A stretch of 64,000 nucleotides of DNA from JBJYIN01 sp046237015 (GTDB lineage Bacteria; Pseudomonadota; Gammaproteobacteria; Enterobacterales; Enterobacteriaceae): positions 1 to 64,000 of the forward strand of contig NZ_JBJYIN010000006.1 in NCBI RefSeq assembly GCF_046237015.1, read 5' to 3'. Each line of letters begins with the position of its first letter. Within the stretch, counting starts at the first letter, position 1. This document shows positions 62,210 through 64,000 of the stretch, piece by piece. The position numbers and the translations under genes were made by a program. A model generated the notes under the pieces. It ran no database searches. It saw only the letters and a list, made by a program, of their open reading frames with translations, and was not told the origin of the DNA.

Positions 62210-62306
62210 CGCTTGGTTTCAGATTTTAGATTATCCCGGTTCATTTTCAGACGGTGTTTTTCTGTGCCTGAACGTAGCCGGGTCTTATAAAAACAGGAGA
62301 AAGACA

Positions 62307-62924
62307 ATGGCATCTGCGGAAATAAACGTCACACAACGTCAACAGGCGGTGAGCGCTGTTCTGAATGATATCCGGGCAATTTTGGCTCAGGAGGAACTCT
62401 CTCGGGCGCTTTTGGATAAGATCACAAATCGTCTGACAAAATTGGCAGCGCAGCGTGATTTATTCAGCCTTGAGGATTTTCCGCCACCAACGGAAGAGAC
62501 CGAACCTTCCACGCATTACCGGTTAAACAGTCAGGATGGTGATGACGATCTGGCGTTGTATCTCAACTCATTGTTACCCGGCAAGAATACGTTACCGCAT
62601 GATCACACAACCTGGGCCGTGATCGTGGCCGTTGATGGAGAGGAATTAAACCGTATTTACCAGCGTTCTGATGACGGTAGCCAACCCGATCAAGCGGATT
62701 TACGACTCGTGCGTGAAGTGGTTGTTCGACCTGGAGAGCCACTTGCCTTTTTGCCGGATGATATCCATAGCATTCATGTCACCGGAGACCAAACTACCAG
62801 ACATTTACACTTGTACGGTCGGCCATTGGAGACGTTGGTGCGACGAGTGGCTATCGATCCACAAACCGGAAAAGTGAGTAATTACAACGCGACACAGATG
62901 AAACCGGTCAAAAAGAGCGCGTAG
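62307..62924 (+). CDS. cysteine-dioxygenase-like cupin protein
   Basis: A 205-aa cupin of the cysteine dioxygenase type I family. Iron-ligand candidates are HDH in LPHDHTTWAVIVAVDG (about 94-96) and His in DDIHSIHVTGD / RHLHLYG (about 150-172). Such enzymes oxidise cysteine or 3-mercaptopropionate to a sulfinate. I chose ATG 62307 with AGGAG 7 nt upstream; the frame is open far upstream inside the GST gene. It is in the same operon as the GST, 97 nt downstream. Confidence 0.83.
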   Translation: MASAEINVTQRQQAVSAVLNDIRAILAQEELSRALLDKITNRLTKLAAQRDLFSLEDFPPPTEETEPSTHYRLNSQDGDDDLALYLNSLLPGKNTLPHDHTTWAVIVAVDGEELNRIYQRSDDGSQPDQADLRLVREVVVRPGEPLAFLPDDIHSIHVTGDQTTRHLHLYGRPLETLVRRVAIDPQTGKVSNYNATQMKPVKKSA

Positions 62925-62990
62925 TGCTGAAAATATTCACGTGGCTCGTTAACCGTAGTAACGAGAGAAGTCACCACCTTTCCTAAAACG

Positions 62991-63014
62991 AACACCCGCG
63001 CTAAGGCGGGTGTT
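62991..63014. terminator. hairpin between converging cupin and rhodanese genes
   Basis: AACACCCGC/GCGGGTGTT, a perfect 9-bp stem (62991-62999 with 63006-63014) and 6-nt loop. The T-runs are short on both sides, but the position between converging stops suggests a bidirectional terminator. Confidence 0.6.
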
Positions 63015-63041
63015 ATCGTATTTCACATACGTCGGTAGACA

Positions 63042-64000
63042 TTACAGCAGATTAAAAGATAACTCGCCTCCGGGGCGTTTCAATTGCTGTACTAAGCCAA
63101 TTTCCCAATCCAGATAATCCTGAAACAGTTGGTTGCGCCTGACAAGGTCGCTAACGTTATAGCCGCTGAGCCGCTGGTCTTCCTCGCCTGTCAGAATGGC
63201 ATCGTTTCCGCTTTCTGTCGGTAGATTGGCGTCAAACCAAGCCTGATTTCCGCCCGTTAGCACGATAACGTTGATCGCATAACGCTGTAATTCGCTCGCC
63301 ACCAGCTTAGCCAGAACACCGTCTCTGGATGTTAAGACCCACGGGTGTTGAATATCGGCGTCTCCTGGTTTCGGTAGCCATTCCGTCAGGCGATGCGGTG
63401 CGATAAAACGTGCGCCGATAATATGCTGGCGTATGAAGCGTAAACTGTCATCTACATCAATAACCTGTGCTGCCCGTTGTTCTAATCGCTGGTGCAACTG
63501 TTGTGGTGAGATCTCATCGACAGGTGCCAATGTCGTATCGTGCAGTACATGGGGTGACGACGGCCCTGATTCTTGTTCCTCATGTGCTGCTGGCTCATAG
63601 AGAAAAACATCAAATCCGCCTAGTTGTTTTAGCCATACGGCGGTATGCCTGGCGCGTACACCGTCCCAGTCAGCCAGAACAATACGCGCACCACGCGTTG
63701 CGACGAAGCGATCGGTCGCCTGCACTAACTGTCCACCGGGGGCCCAGCGGAATCCCGGTAAGTGTCCGGCCTGATATTCGTCATGGGTGCGCGTGTCGAA
63801 TTGATACAGCGTACGATTGGGATCGGAACGTAATCCGACTAGATCGGACGTCTTCAGCGTGGTGATCCCAGCCCGCTGTACCAGTTGAGACGCTTGCTGA
63901 CGAGCCGCTTGCAGGTTTTCGTCGCGTGGTTGAGGCAGCGTCGTTTGTTTTCCCTGATTGAGAGGCTGATTTTCCAGCAGCCATGCCATCGTGCCGTTGG
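63042..64000 (-). CDS. multi-domain rhodanese-like protein, N-terminus outside window
   Basis: The frame stays open to the window edge (residues N-G-T precede the first internal Met at 63989), so this is the C-terminal 319 residues of a longer protein. Two rhodanese folds are visible: one around YQFDTRTHDEYQAGHLPGF, another around AAQVIDVDDSLRFIRQHIIG. In both the catalytic-loop Cys is replaced: ADWDGVRA and TSRDGVLA. An active domain may lie upstream, outside the window. It faces the cupin gene, consistent with sulfur metabolism. Confidence 0.82.
   Translation of the reverse strand, partial: NGTMAWLLENQPLNQGKQTTLPQPRDENLQAARQQASQLVQRAGITTLKTSDLVGLRSDPNRTLYQFDTRTHDEYQAGHLPGFRWAPGGQLVQATDRFVATRGARIVLADWDGVRARHTAVWLKQLGGFDVFLYEPAAHEEQESGPSSPHVLHDTTLAPVDEISPQQLHQRLEQRAAQVIDVDDSLRFIRQHIIGARFIAPHRLTEWLPKPGDADIQHPWVLTSRDGVLAKLVASELQRYAINVIVLTGGNQAWFDANLPTESGNDAILTGEEDQRLSGYNVSDLVRRNQLFQDYLDWEIGLVQQLKRPGGELSFNLL

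Overview
The window is chromosomal DNA of an enterobacterium. The backbone follows Escherichia coli gene order closely: end of an rrn operon (aspT-trpT), hdfR, maoP, yifB, ilvLGMEDA, ilvY/ilvC, ppiC, rep, gppA, rhlB, trxA, rho, the wec (enterobacterial common antigen) operon, yifK, then tRNA genes argX-hisR-leuT-proM. Divergence from E. coli, the inserted accessory genes and a recurring repeat ending in AACTTGAAGTATGACGG suggest a soft-rot genus, most likely Pectobacterium (possibly Dickeya). The genus is inferred, not proven.

Layout. 1-174: partial tRNA-Asp, tRNA-Trp and terminator. 574-5156: a galactofuranose-type ABC importer (ytfQRT-yjfF) inserted between trpT and hdfR. 5169-8105: hdfR, maoP, yifB. 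8382-20690: branched-chain amino acid synthesis, with leader peptide, attenuator and an intact ilvG. This stretch is interrupted at 15223-17984 by an AT-rich insert with a lipoprotein, a DUF2461 protein and a YrbL-like protein. 20743-28210: a minus-strand operon of PRD/PTS-type regulators, four conserved proteins of unknown function (SFCGS, DUF4312, DUF4311, DUF4310), an amidohydrolase, a DgaE-like PLP ammonia lyase and a KDPG-type aldolase. 28462-30477: intact putP beside a badly decayed putA. 30498-37993: ppiC, rep, gppA, rhlB, trxA, rho. 38086-38426: a repeat element built as a chain of twelve short hairpins. 38563-50697: the wec operon, which lacks rffH at its usual position. 50995-53068: yifK and four tRNA genes. 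53369-58837: PurB-like lyase, GNAT acetyltransferase, amino-acid ABC importer and M20 deacylase. 59042-64000: orphan amino-acid ABC ATPase, a 145-bp MITE, aminotransferase, YfcG-like GST, cysteine-dioxygenase-like cupin and a partial rhodanese-domain protein.

How the genes work together. The backbone covers isoleucine/valine synthesis, replication and RNA housekeeping, and common-antigen assembly. The accessory loci look catabolic. The 22.7-28.2 kb operon has a peripheral part like D-glucosaminate degradation (ammonia lyase plus aldolase), but an unknown four-protein set sits where the PTS permease would be expected. It is the best candidate for an undescribed system. The 53.4-58.8 kb operon resembles S-(2-succino)cysteine or other N/S-succinyl amino-acid salvage that would release cysteine and fumarate. 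The neighbouring 60.3-64 kb genes look like oxidative cysteine/thiol metabolism. The window therefore ends in what may be a linked organosulfur region. No CRISPR array, prophage or intact insertion sequence was seen.
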